The notes below the pieces were generated by a model that worked only from the letters and a program-made list of their open reading frames with translations, searched no databases and had not been told where the DNA came from. A stretch of DNA of 64,000 bases from Daphnia carinata (Eukaryota > Arthropoda > Branchiopoda > Diplostraca > Daphniidae), in assembly GCF_022539665.2 (NCBI RefSeq), contig NC_081332.1:4913803-4977802 (forward strand), in the 5' to 3' direction. The translations under genes were made by a program, and so were the position numbers. Positions 51,101 to 62,571 of the stretch are shown piece by piece (position 1 is the stretch's first letter; every line of letters begins with the position of its first letter).

Positions 51101-54100
51101 TTAGAAGCTACACCCAACACACACACACACACACATACACACACCGTCGGGATATGTCAAAAGGGAAAAGAAAAAACAAAACCAAACAAAAAAAAAAAAT
51201 TCTTTTCTTGCTTCTACCAGACTTGATGGATTCCTTCTGGTCCTCTCAGCTCTTCGTTGGTGCCGGACCGTTCTAAATTTCCCTTGTTTTCTTAGCGTTT
51301 TTTTTTTATGTGTGTGTGTGTGTGTGTGTTCTATTCTGCTTCCATGTCGCGCTCGATATGAAAGGGATGTTTAAGCAACGTCAGAGAGCTTAAGAAAAAA
51401 AGAAAAAAATAGGGTGGTAAAGGGAATCGTTCGAATACCTTTACGACAAGACATTGCGGACGACGAAAACGGATGGCTCCCTATTCCGGCAAGATAGGCT
51501 TCATGTTTGGCCGACACAAGTATATATATATATCAGACACGGTGAAACAGTTACGCTATGGGATATTTAGACGGGCACAGAGAGTTCACGCAAGTCTTTG
51601 ACGGATGATGGCGCCACCGGCTTCTTGCCGGAATCTTGTACCGAGATTTTGTTTGTTTTGTAGGGGGGGGGGGGGGGGAGGAGGGAGTTTAATCCGGACG
51701 CGAAAACATTCCAGAGTATCAGTATTTATTCAGGAGAGAAAAAAACAAAAAACACATACAAACACGCTGTGTGTGTGTGTGTGTGTCTGAGGCACATGAT
51801 TTTTTTTCATTCATTAAGTATTCATCGTTCTCTCTACTGGATATCAACGGAGAAAACACTAGTGTACGGAACAAGCAAAACCTTTAGAAAAAAAAAAAAA
51901 AAAAAAGGGAAATTCCGGAGTCAAAAGGGTCACCGAGAAAGTTCAAAGTTGGTGTACACGTACGCAGCGTGTAAATACGGAAATATATAAAGTTTCATAA
52001 CATCATCACGCAAGACCCATGCTGTCCGTTCTTTCCTGTTTTGATTTTTAAATGCCATTCGATTACATTAAAAAAAAAAAAAAAAAAAAAGAGAAAACAT
52101 GGAAGAAGGAGTTTCTCCTTACTTTTTTTTTTTTTTTTTTTCAAACAATATCGTTAAACCGCTAACACAAAAAGAAATTTAAACACGGAAAAAAAAAATT
52201 GACATTTGATAGTAAAGTTTTTGGGTTGGGCATCAGGCCGGGACGATCGATGTTTGCGGTGGTCTGACAACTACATTCAATAGGCAGTGCCGGCGATGTT
52301 ACGAATGGCTGGAACGATAGCCGTTTGTGGCCAAATAACCTCATAACTCCCCCAACGACCAAAAACCGAAACGCTAATTACACACGTGGATTGTACGAGC
52401 AAAGGGAATAAAGGGACACGTTAGGCGCGTGCCGCGTTCGGCCCGCCTTACCTCCACCGAATTCAACGCATTTGAGAAAAGAAAAAAAAAAAAGGGACAA
52501 ACAACAAACGGTTACATCCGTTTGTTGATCGACCAGCCGACCCAATTCTATTTGGAAGTCCTGGCGGGTAGTCATCCGCAAACGATAACTGACAGTAGCC
52601 ATGCCGAAATTAGACGGTGCGATCGGGTTTCAACTGGAATTGAATATCAAAGTAAAGTACTCGGCTTATATACTGCCTGTTAAGAAGAACAGCTCGTTAA
52701 AATAAAGCCGGGCAAAATAACAACAACAGAAAAGAGGAAATCGATCATTCAATCAGCAACAACAATCACAAAGATATCCACCTCGCATTTGAAAATAAAA
52801 GAATTTCACTTACAATAACACGTTTTCAGCCCAATTTTCTTGTTTTCATTTCTACGATATGAATTAGAATTCTGAAAAGCCTACGAGAAAAAGGCCGAAA
52901 TTAATGCCATTGCGCTCGTATGTACACCTCCTACGTGCGGAGATTCAATTCCGGACGCAACTGAGACAATGCTCTGATATCTTTTGTACAGCGAACGAGC
53001 GAGCGAACAACATTCATTTTCCACGAACTACCAACAATGAAAAGTAGGGGACGCCTTAACTAAAGACGAAAAACGGATCATTTCTTATCATTAACAATTT
53101 TTCGGGGCTGTATGTGTACGGTAGTCTGGACAATGGCTGTTGAGAGTTGATGACATCGTACACAGTACTTCCGGATCCTTGTGTATGTTCTCTTTTCGTA
53201 CACACACAGCACTGTCCCATTTTTTTTTCTTTTCACCCTACTGACTGCGTCTCTCCTCCCTCTTCAAACTTCGACTTGCGTGTATAGTCTTTCAGCCTCT
53301 TGAAGCAGAGTCTACACACAAGACTTGCTGGGTTTTGTTTGCCGAGTCGACGAGCGCAGTCTCTACGTCAGAAGACTATAGGGTTTCCCAAGGACGCAAT
53401 TCAAAAAGACAAAAAAAGATGATCCGAAAAAAAATGTGTTTCAAATCCAAACGGCATCGGCTTTAAACTTGAATAAAAATCATAATATTAACGATGCAAA
53501 AGATCCTTGCGGTATCGGCCTATAGTTCTTCATCGTATCATGCATAAGAAATATTGAAGCAATGTATGTGTACATACAAGATGGGCTGTTGAATTTATGC
53601 ATTTTTCCCTTATAGAGTATCGAATCGATTTACTTTGTTACTGTTGTCCTTCCATTTTTTTTTTTTTTTGTTATTCCCATCCGCCAATCGTGTCAGATTT
53701 CACGATTGATATATACAACGGGCGGACCCACTTGTCTTTCTGCCCTTATTCTCAATTCAAAGTGCATCCACAGCGGCTCTGACATTCTGTCTATACAAAA
53801 ACAACAGCAAAGGTCGAAAAGCAGATTGATAGTTTTCGGCACGCCGATCGATCCCGTTCCGTATTCATTCGACGTTTTGTCAACCGTTTCTTCTTTTTCC
53901 TTAAAAAAAACAAACAAAAGACACGCAAGCCGAGCGTACGCCATTTTTTTTTTCACGATTGATAATAAAGAGATACAAAAAATTCGGAATCAATCGAGCG
54001 AAAATTGAAAGAAAATGTAAATAAATCAATCAAATATTTTTCAATTGATTGATCATGTTCGCTTGGGGTACGTCCATCGCTAGGCAACAAATCGGAAAGT

Positions 54101-57100
54101 TGTTCAGACAGGTCGAGCCTCTTTGGAATAAGAAGAAGCGAGCAAAAGAGAACAAGACAAATCGTCAGTCATTCGTTAACCGTCATGGGAGCTGAAAGAA
54201 ATAAATGCAGTTGAAAGAGACGTCTATAAATTCGTTGTTCAAAATCATTTCCAAAAAAAAACAAAAAAAAAAACAAAATAGAATTTAAATGAAATGCCAA
54301 ACAAGGAGACATTCCAACTTGTTTTTCCCTCGTTTTTTTTTTAACAAGAAAATGTTTTCCCTTCGCACGTAATGGGATTGCGTTGCACGGCCAGTGGTAG
54401 CCTCGGTTGTTTTGGTGGTAGTTGTGTGGGCCGTCGTCACTGATATGCCCCGATGGCCAGAAGCTTAACAAACTAAAATATTCCCCTTGATTCCCGTTGT
54501 AATAGGATCGGCCGAGCAGCCCAAAAAACTAAAATAAAATAAAAGAATAAGAAATCAGAGAGAGAGAGAGAGAAAGAAAAAAGGGTCTCGAGAGAAAGAA
54601 TAACAGATGAAAGCGATTACATCTATGAATGCCTTGTTGTTGTTTGGTTTTCTCACACACACACACACACCTGGCGATGAAGGCGCCCATTAGTTTCCTA
54701 CTGGCGTCGCCCCGCGCCTTTTCAAATTGATTGGCATCGACTAAGAAATTCAACAACAACAACAACACACAAAAAAAATAAATAAATAAATAAGACCAAA
54801 TAAATTTACTTCTTTCCCTATTTTTTTCTTCCACCCCCCAGAAAAAAAAAAAGGGACAACAAGTTTCAAAAGAATAGACAGTGAAAGAGAACAAGGCGGG
54901 ACAAGTTGAATCCATCACCGGAGAGAAGCTCCGTTGCGTATGCAGTGCCCAAGACGTATAAGAAAACCAGCAGCCCGAATGACGGCAGCTCGTTCATTTT
55001 CTTAAAGCTACCAGAAGAAGCTGAAAAAAAAATAAAAAATAAAAAATAAGGACAGCCTGAGAATCTTTTTCTCTAAGCTTCGGTAACTCCAATGTTTGCT
55101 ATAGTTAATGTCTTAGGAAAGAAAAAGGAGTGAAAAGAGAATTAAAAAAAAAAAAATAAAAAAATAAAGGCCAGGATTTAAAAAAAAAAAAAAAAAAAGA
55201 ATTCCATTCGTTATTTTCAACTCGGCGTGAAAATGCATTTACGTGATTGTTGGCTTGTTAAATTCTGTATGGACGCGCACGTGCCTAAGAGGGCTATAGA
55301 TCGGCAAGTACTATCCGCAGATGAGGAGAAAACAAAAGAGGGGGAGAGTAAATAGAGTGTAGGAAATGTGCGCGTGTGTGTGTGTATGGGTTTCCAAGTA
55401 TAGGTTATTTAACTAACTGGCTCGACTCGCAGCTTCCCAAAGGCTTTTGACTCATTTAACAGCGTTTTAGCGGATTTCGCCCCGGCATTGTTAGGAATCC
55501 TTCCGTTAAGTGCTGGGGTTAAAAACAAAACAAAAAAAAGGGGGATTTTATTTTAAATGTTGATCCTTTTCCCTCTTACGTGGAGCTATTGATTGTTCTA
55601 AATCTCACGTTCATGCTCCATTCTTCGATACACCCCCCGACGTTGAAGTGAATGTATAGGCCGAGTGTAGGAAAAAAACCGGAGTTAAAAAGAGAAGAAG
55701 CCCAAGCGTGTCGAACAGGTGTACGGTGGAAAGGACGGTCATCCATCAGCCGATACATTCACAGCTGCTGTTGTCGACCCCATCCTTTCTACTTTTTTGT
55801 TTTTCTCTGACTGCCTTTATGGACACTACCTAATATGCATGTCTGTGTGTGTGCAGTCCATTTTCTTTTTTTTTTCTTGTTTCTCTCTCCCATTCTTCGT
55901 TAATGATTTGATAAAACCAGAGCCAAGAAAAGACGTCACGCTTTCATCGAGTCGAGAGTTACTAACAAAATATTTCCGACGCGAAAATATGACAATCGAC
56001 ACACTGAAAAACAAATAGCACGTCACGTACTTGCAGCACGCAGTTCCAAAAACAATAAGACTACACACAGCGCTCTCGTTAAAAATAGCAAGAAATGCAC
56101 CGCTCTCGCCAAACATGAAAAAAAACAAAAAAACTAAGTTATTTCGTTTTTAAACAAAAGCAGCACGGACAAGCAGCTGGGCGATGTGCATACTGCGTTT
56201 CATTAACGGTACAAAAAAAAAAAGGGGTTGTCACAAAATAGCTAATGACGTTTCCCCTCTGAAAAATTAAAAACCTCTCCCCCCCCCTCGCTGCCTTTCG
56301 CTAAACAACGAGAAACCGAAACAAATATGAACAACATTTGCAGAACAGAGTGTGGGACTTTGAAACAAGAAAACAAACCCAAAATCATCGTGGTTTCAAT
56401 TAGCAGATCGACTCGAAAATATCAGCCCGTTGACATCCGAGATTCCAATGTCTGCGATCAAAGGACGAGAACATCCTTGTTCAAAAAGACATTGACGATT
56501 CATTAAATTCGATGAATGAAAAACATTTGACCCTCCCCGATTTTTCTAACGGTTTTAAACATCGATGCGATTAGACGACAGCGATTAAAATTGAATTGAA
56601 AAACGATCCGCGAGCCGTTTGAGTTTTTAATGGAATTAGCTGAAGTTCAAATTTCCCAGTCTGATTGGCTTACAGAATTTCGACTTCGGAAATTTCAATC
56701 AACGACATCATGTAAACTTGTAAAAAGGAGGGCATCCAGGCCACCGTCTCCTATATATTCAAAACACACACACATTGTATTTATAGATACGACGTGAAAA
56801 TTGTTCAAACGGATCGGCGGCATCGGAGAAGGGGGGGGGGAAGAAAGGGGGCGGCACATCGTCCGTCTCTCACTAAATATTTACGTGCAACCCCAAAAAC
56901 CAGATACAAACGTAAAGAAAAAGCTCTCTACACCATCACCGCGTGTATATACGTGTGTATCTTTTTGAACTCCTTCTCTCTCCTTTTAAACTTCTAGTCT
57001 CAAATCGATGAGCGTATCCGTACACACAAAAAGACGCTGGGTGTGTATAACACACACACACACACACCTTCTTTTTCAAAAAACCTTTTTGTGTAGCGCG

Positions 57101-60100
57101 TGAGCCTTGTCCTTTCGCACTTTTCTTGTCTATACAAAATGTGTTTATTATACTTTTGATGTGTATAATCTAAACATCGGAGCCAGTTGCATTGTCGGTT
57201 GGTGTATACAAGCGAGAGTAGCTATTTCTTCCCTCCCCTTTCTTTCTTGCGCTTAACTGTATACAACATGTGTATATACGAAGTAGTTATAATAACCCGA
57301 CAGAGGAGGGGGGTGTGTGCAAGAGTAACCTTCTCTCCCCCCCCCCCTTCCCTGTTTCGTAAACATAGACAATCACGGAAGAGACAAGCCAACGAGAACA
57401 CCTTTTCTTTTTTTTTTTTTTTTCGTTTTGTTTTAAAGTCTCACTCTGTCCTGATTTTGTTGTTGTTTTCTCAAGTTATTTATTTTAAAGTTGATAGCGC
57501 ACACGGAATATAAACACCAATGCCTGCGATACAAAAATGCGTGTGGCTGCCTCTGCAATCCTTGGATGAAGAAAGATTGAGCCAACATTTTCTTTTGCAA
57601 TTAAATTGGAATGGAAGAAAGATTTCTAATCTCTCACGAAAGAAACCCAAGGGTTTTCCCTCCTTCCGTTACCCCCCCCCCCCATACCCTCTCTTCTAAT
57701 AATTGCGTAGATATAAAAAGACGTGTGTTATTCTTCCATCTTTTCCCTTATGTACGCGATTCCCAAAAATGAAACTTCAATCCCCTCGGATGTACAGAAG
57801 CTGTTGAATAGTGTGACGTGGGCGGTTGGCATTCTCAGGAACACGGTTCAATTTCACTCTACAACCTGCTGAAAAAATTACGAATTTGATTTTGAGTGTG
57901 AGTGAAAAAAAAAAAAAACCCAAAGACGCACAGTATAACTCCCTCCCCCCGTTTGTAGCTCCTCTCAGATCGTGTGCGTTTTTTTTTTTATAGACCTATA
58001 GAAATTAAAAAAATAAAATAAAGAGCAGACACGCTCATCAACTTTGTGTTTCTAATTAGGAGCGCGCAAAAGAAGTTCACATCTAGAGAAGACGGCAAAA
58101 AAAAAAAAAAGGTCTCGTTATAACAAACTTGACGAGCAATTTGGCTGTTGTTTTTAACTTTTAATTTCTTTTTTTTTCTTCAAAACGAATCCCCGTAAGC
58201 CCCAAACTTTTACGGAAATAAAAATCGATATGGCGGCTAGTACAAAAAAGGAAAAGATCCCATGTCTACGTTGATTTACAAGGGAAATTAACAAGGACGT
58301 CCAACACAAGTTCTTCTTAAAAACAACGACCTATTCTATTTTGGAAATCTGCATATCTAACTGTTACGGCATAGACGTTTGATTCTAAAAATGTTTGCAA
58401 AAAAAAAAAAGAAGACGACGGCCAGTGCTGGAGAAGTATGTTGGACCGACTTGTTTTTCCCGTTGTTAACGACAATTCTTTTAAGGTGAGAACATAAACA
58501 ATAGACTTTAGGACGTAGGTTTAATTCGTATCACTTCAACTTGAGGTCCCCCCATCTGCGTGGCCTATTCTGTCGCTCGAGCGACGCTGACATCAGCCAC
58601 CAACTCCAAACAACAGTGGGTCTAGCCCGCGCCGCCAGCTAAATGTCATACGCGCTATTCATAAAGCTCAGCTTAATTCGACGTCTTTATTAAAAAGGAA
58701 TATAGTCACGCCAGTAATGAGATGCTGTTCATTGTGCGTCAGTCCTTCAAAGTTCTAAAAGGTCAACAACCGCAAAATTGAAAATCTGGCACACAACAGA
58801 GGCTCTTCAGTTGTCAGCGGTACTTGAAAATGAGTGAGAAAACAAGTAAAGGCCTTTCGTGAATGTAGCGGGAGAGAGAAGGGACAAAGTCCGATATTTG
58901 GAACGATGAAGAACAAAAGAAAGAGACGACAAACCAAATCAAACAAAACAGAGACACACATCACTCGTCCAACAATAGGACGCATGTCGTTTGATGTTGG
59001 AACACCTAGATGTGCTACCATTGCTGACTAATGTTACACTTGTCGGCGTTCTCTTGGAAGGGTGATTCTCCAAAAGGGCAAACACTCAAAATGACGGACG
59101 AGACCATCGACTATTGCATTTAAAACAACAACAAAAAAAGAAATTCGGTGTAACATGTATGAAAATCACATCGCACCCACATTGTGTTGAAATAAGAAAC
59201 TAATCAATTGAGCTAAAATGAACAAGAAGGCGGTTAAGAAGTTTCAATCGAGCGTGTTGCAGCCGTCATCAAATGTTAGCTGCAACCTCGAACTTCCTAA
59301 TTGGATCAGTAACACGGCGCTGCTCACACGCGATCGCACCAGAATTTCGGAAGCATCGACATTCTTTTTTCTTTCTTGCATTCAACACGCCTACAGACAG
59401 TCCAACTTTCAAAATTGCTATTCACAATCGAATTGATTTATCTTTTTCTAAAAACAAAAAAACAAAAAAAAATTCCTGTCTTCCTCGTCTTCTGATCTAG
59501 GAATCCTAACTAAGAGATATCTCTAAAAAAGAAAAAAAAAAAGAAAATTTTTACATTCACGAGCCAGAACCGGAAGCCTTTCAAAAATGTCTTTTTCTTT
59601 TTTTATACTCCTCTTTTTCCTTGATTCCTTTCCTTTTGGGTCTCTTTCTTCCTGTCGCGGTAGTGTAGTGTGGTGGACCTTCTTTAAACCGATAACACAT
59701 CATCAAAGACGTGTCTCTCCTTTCCAACCCTGACGCAAAAGGATGTTGACTTAAAAGGACACGCGCGCTCTCTCCCTAGATCTCGATCCGACTCCGCTTC
59801 CGCCAGCAACTCCTTCCTCTTTTGTTGCATATATAAAGAAGAAGAAGAACTCGCCACACACACAATTGCTAGCCGTTTTTCGCTGTCGATTGTTTCCGGA
59901 GTAGTCCCTGCCATTTTTATCATGGCAATGAGATCGAGCGTGGAAATAGGGGGGGAAAGAAAAACGTCTTAAGTGGAACAACTAAAGAAAGTTAAAGAAA
60001 GAAAACGATGATGACTGCTGGATCGAGATCGAATGACGATTCAGAAAAAAATATTTTTCATTTTTTCTTTTGATTATTCAAGGGCCAGTCACGACCATTC

Positions 60101-62440
60101 GCTTCTCAGTGCAATTCGCTTGTTCCCTTTTCTATTTTTCTTTTGATAAAAAAATACGAAGGGGGAAAAAGAAAAAAAAAAAAAAAGAATAAGACGGGCA
60201 ATCCAGCACGTTTGGAGAGCGAAAAATAAAACACGAGCGGTAGCTGCATCCCCAACTGTCACTTTACTTATCTTGATTGACACGAACCAATCTCTTTTCA
60301 ATAGTCAACAATCACCCGGATTCAATCGGCTGCGTACCGCAAGATTCCACCTCCTTGGCCCCGCCTTTCCACAATTTCGATTACAAGCAGAAAATGGATA
60401 AGAAAAGAAGTAGAAAGGAATTGTAGAGAAATCGATATCGCTAGACTCTGCCAACAAAAAAAAAAGGGGGGGGGGCATTGTAGGGTTGATAGTTAATAGT
60501 AAGACGTTTTTTTTGTGTGTGTGTGTGTGTGTGTACAATGCGTAGACAAGCTCATTTCGATTCCAGCAGCGGACAGACTCGCGTAATACACTACACTTCC
60601 TTCTTTTCGCCATCCGGTTGGAGAGGCGGAAGAATCGATCAAACGACTGCGGGTGCCCCGACTTTTTGATCCCGGATGCATTTCGGCTTCAAAAGAGCGT
60701 CAGTAGCCATTTTAGCCCTACATCATTTTCATTTCTTGCCACCAAAATGAGTAGGTCAAAAATTAAATGCAATATCGCCATAAAAAAGGGAATCCCTGTT
60801 GATCGAGGATATCAATCTCGTTGCATCTAAAACGCGTAAATCTCAAGCAAAAAAAAAAAAATAAAAAATAAAGAAAACAAAGTCTACATGATTTATAGAC
60901 TCGATTTTTAACACGCACAACAGCAACAACAACAACAACAAAAAAAAATGCAGTAGCCCAACAAGTTTTTAAGGATGGCACTACTAAATGGTGGAATGGG
61001 AAAGGGAAAAAAAAAAAGCTCGGGGGGTAGCCATGAATCACGTCCCGATAACGAAGCGAATGATTGCGTCCATACGGGCTAGCTTCGAAAAAACGGCGCC
61101 TCGTTCTATAATAAAGACGTCGCCGTATCGTTCAACTCTTTTTTTTTTTTTTTTTCTTATTCAGTCCCCTCCCGCATCTTCCATCCTCGAACGTGTTGGC
61201 CTAACAGAAAGATTGTTGCGACGTGTTTTGAACACGGCCTACGGTGCAAGTTTATCCCTGCCGTACGACCAACACGAAAGATAAAAAAAAAAAAACGAAA
61301 GGTTATTTTAAGTTTGCGCTGTACACGACTGGCTGCTGGAAACAAAAACATGGAACAAGAAAAAAGAGGCAAGAGACGACAACGGCCGGGTGAGAGAATA
61401 AAACTGATTTTCTTTTTCTTTTTTTTTTCTAGACCGTTCCCCATTTTCTTCTTATAGCGCACAGCCGTTTTCAAAAGAAAGAAGCACTTGACTCGGGAAA
61501 AAAAATGTCGTTAACGTTATTTTTTTTTTCCCTCTACGAGAGGGGAGAGAGAGAAAACAAAACAAAACAAAACAAATGAGGGAAAGAGAAAGAAAAAAAA
61601 AAAGGCACCACAAGGATTCCGGCTCTATCCATGTGGCGACAGCTGTCTCAACTTGATACTGGCGCATCTATTAGCCGCCTATAGCCCCCCCCGACTGACG
61701 AAATTGAATAATCATTATCGTTCTGCCATCCCGCGTATCTCTTTTTTTTTCTTGGCTTTTCAAATCCCAATGCAAATTGTTTTCAACCCCCTCCCCACTT
61801 CTCTTTTCTTTTTGTCACAGAAAAAAAAACCTTTCCGCATGATTTCAATCAAATTTTCTAAAAAGCTGCCTCTTTTTTTTTTTTCTTGTAACCACCCCCC
61901 CCCCCCCATAAAAAAAAAAAGAAGGAAAAACGTAAATGGAATTGACAAGTTTCGTCTTGGATTGACGTGCGGGATCAATACGAACGTCACAAAAGAGATG
62001 CCTCAGACAAAAAAAAAAAAGAGTAGACTCAACATTGTGTACAAGAAAGAGAATAGATTGAAGAGCTACATACACACAGCAAAAAGAAAAAAAAAATTGA
62101 AAGAAACAAAAAAAAAAAAAAAAAACAGGGCGTAAGATGCTGACGAGGCGCTGCGGCGAGGCAAAGCTTCGTTATCCATCGACAAAAGGCGTGAGCCGAC
62201 GTCGGGCCTGGTCCGACGGAAGCCAATAATGTAACAAAAGAAACGCAAAGAAAGTTGTCTGTGGCGATATCGCAAGCGGCCAATCCGGCCGCACATGATT
62301 AGCGGTCGACCACACGAAAAAAAAAAAATAAAATAAAAGAGAAGGAGGAACTTACCCAAATTGTCGGCGTTCGACGACGATGCGGCCAACAGGAAGAGGA
62401 GCAACCACGGCGTGATGCATCCACCACTGGGATGGCCCAT
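40978..62440 (-). CDS. EVA1C: eva-1/EVA1C-type SUEL-lectin receptor
   Basis: EVA-1 proteins are single-pass receptors that bind heparan sulfate and assist Slit/Robo guidance. Common exons: 44456-44703, 44071-44386, 42881-43024, 42531-42800, 41753-41977 and 40978-41405 (about 543 codons), preceded by one of three signal-peptide exons. SUEL lectin domain 1 starts ACDGETLTLRCPLGTAVSI and QLAQYGR, ending near VVEACMKKRHC. Domain 2 is CENETIQLKCKRNARIAIY to LYLRVVYTC. An acidic stalk follows, with a juxtamembrane block (FMK|ENQEKFILYL) like that of vertebrate EVA1C. The membrane segment is LTLSIAAGILVVLTLLIA, then a basic stop-transfer (KRRGRREAK) and a proline-rich tail ending NSHYYYG. Using donor 41753 rather than the stronger one at 41719 keeps the membrane frame. 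Confidence 0.9.
41649..41690 (+). repeat. (CT)n microsatellite
   Basis: CT repeats with single interruptions, in the eva-1 intron between exons 41753-41977 and 40978-41405. Confidence 0.9.
42074..42132 (+). repeat. (GA)n microsatellite
   Basis: About 59 bp of nearly pure GA in the intron on the other side of exon 41753-41977. It is complementary to the CT tract at 41649-41690. Confidence 0.92.
44704..49788. other. long eva-1 intron, low complexity
   Basis: No exon is recognised. It contains poly(A) and poly(T) runs of 10-24 bp, a GAA tract (about 45235-45258) and a CA tract (about 46691-46713). Open frames here are repeat-driven. Confidence 0.55.
49789..49939 (-). CDS. EVA1C: eva-1 alternative first exon, proximal
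   Basis: ATG at 49939 (MQNM) or 49930 (MAVGLK). After about 25 mostly polar residues comes a hydrophobic stretch ITLLLWLSLLM, then FIFREDPL. It ends in phase 1 at GTAGG, like the other two first exons. The longer N-terminal region could act as a signal anchor rather than a cleaved signal. Confidence 0.65.
51117..51144 (+). repeat. (CA)n microsatellite
   Basis: About 28 bp of CA repeats, one interruption, in the eva-1 intronic region. Confidence 0.9.
51309..51329 (+). repeat. (TG)n microsatellite
   Basis: About 21 bp of TG repeats, in opposite orientation to the CA tract 170 bp away. Confidence 0.9.
51769..51786 (+). repeat. (GT)n microsatellite
   Basis: About 18 bp of GT repeats following an A-rich stretch. 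Confidence 0.9.
54919..54997 (-). CDS. EVA1C: eva-1 alternative first exon, middle
   Basis: ATG at 54997 encodes MNELPSFGLLVFLYVLGTAY then ATELLS, a textbook signal peptide with A-x-A-like cleavage near TAYA. It ends in phase 1 before GTGATG. This fits the common acceptor at 44703, where the protein continues ALLSGTLRTIQ. Confidence 0.65.
54998..62355. other. long eva-1 intron between middle and distal first exons
   Basis: Dominated by A/T homopolymers, C runs (for example about 57340 and 57671) and CA or TG tracts. The promoter for the middle first exon should lie just above 54997. I see no other gene. Confidence 0.5.
60515..60534 (+). repeat. (GT)n microsatellite
   Basis: About 20 bp of GT following a T run, within the eva-1 intron. 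Confidence 0.9.
62356..62440 (-). CDS. EVA1C: eva-1 distal first exon (signal peptide)
   Basis: ATG at 62440 begins MGHPSGGC, followed by the hydrophobic core WLLLFLLAASS and a likely cleavage site near SNA. It ends in phase 1 at a consensus donor (G|GTAAG). The open frame extends upstream to 62515, but a start there would place 25 polar residues ahead of the signal core. Confidence 0.75.
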
Positions 62441-62540
62441 CCTGCCGGCTGGATTCACAGCCGACGAACGACCATGTTTCACGGTCCAATTCGCACACTG
62501 CAATTCGATCAACATTTTTGGGTTTGGTTAACTTTAATTT

Positions 62541-62571
<31 letters not shown>

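Larger units (their letters stand above)
49940..54918. other. eva-1 region between proximal and middle first exons
   Basis: Low-complexity sequence with many A/T runs and dinucleotide repeats. It should contain the promoter for the proximal first exon just above 49939. A further exon is possible but not visible. Confidence 0.5.

Noticed and set aside
61653-62135. 160-codon plus-strand open frame
   Set aside because: Lysine and phenylalanine runs from homopolymers, no domain, and no splice or start context.
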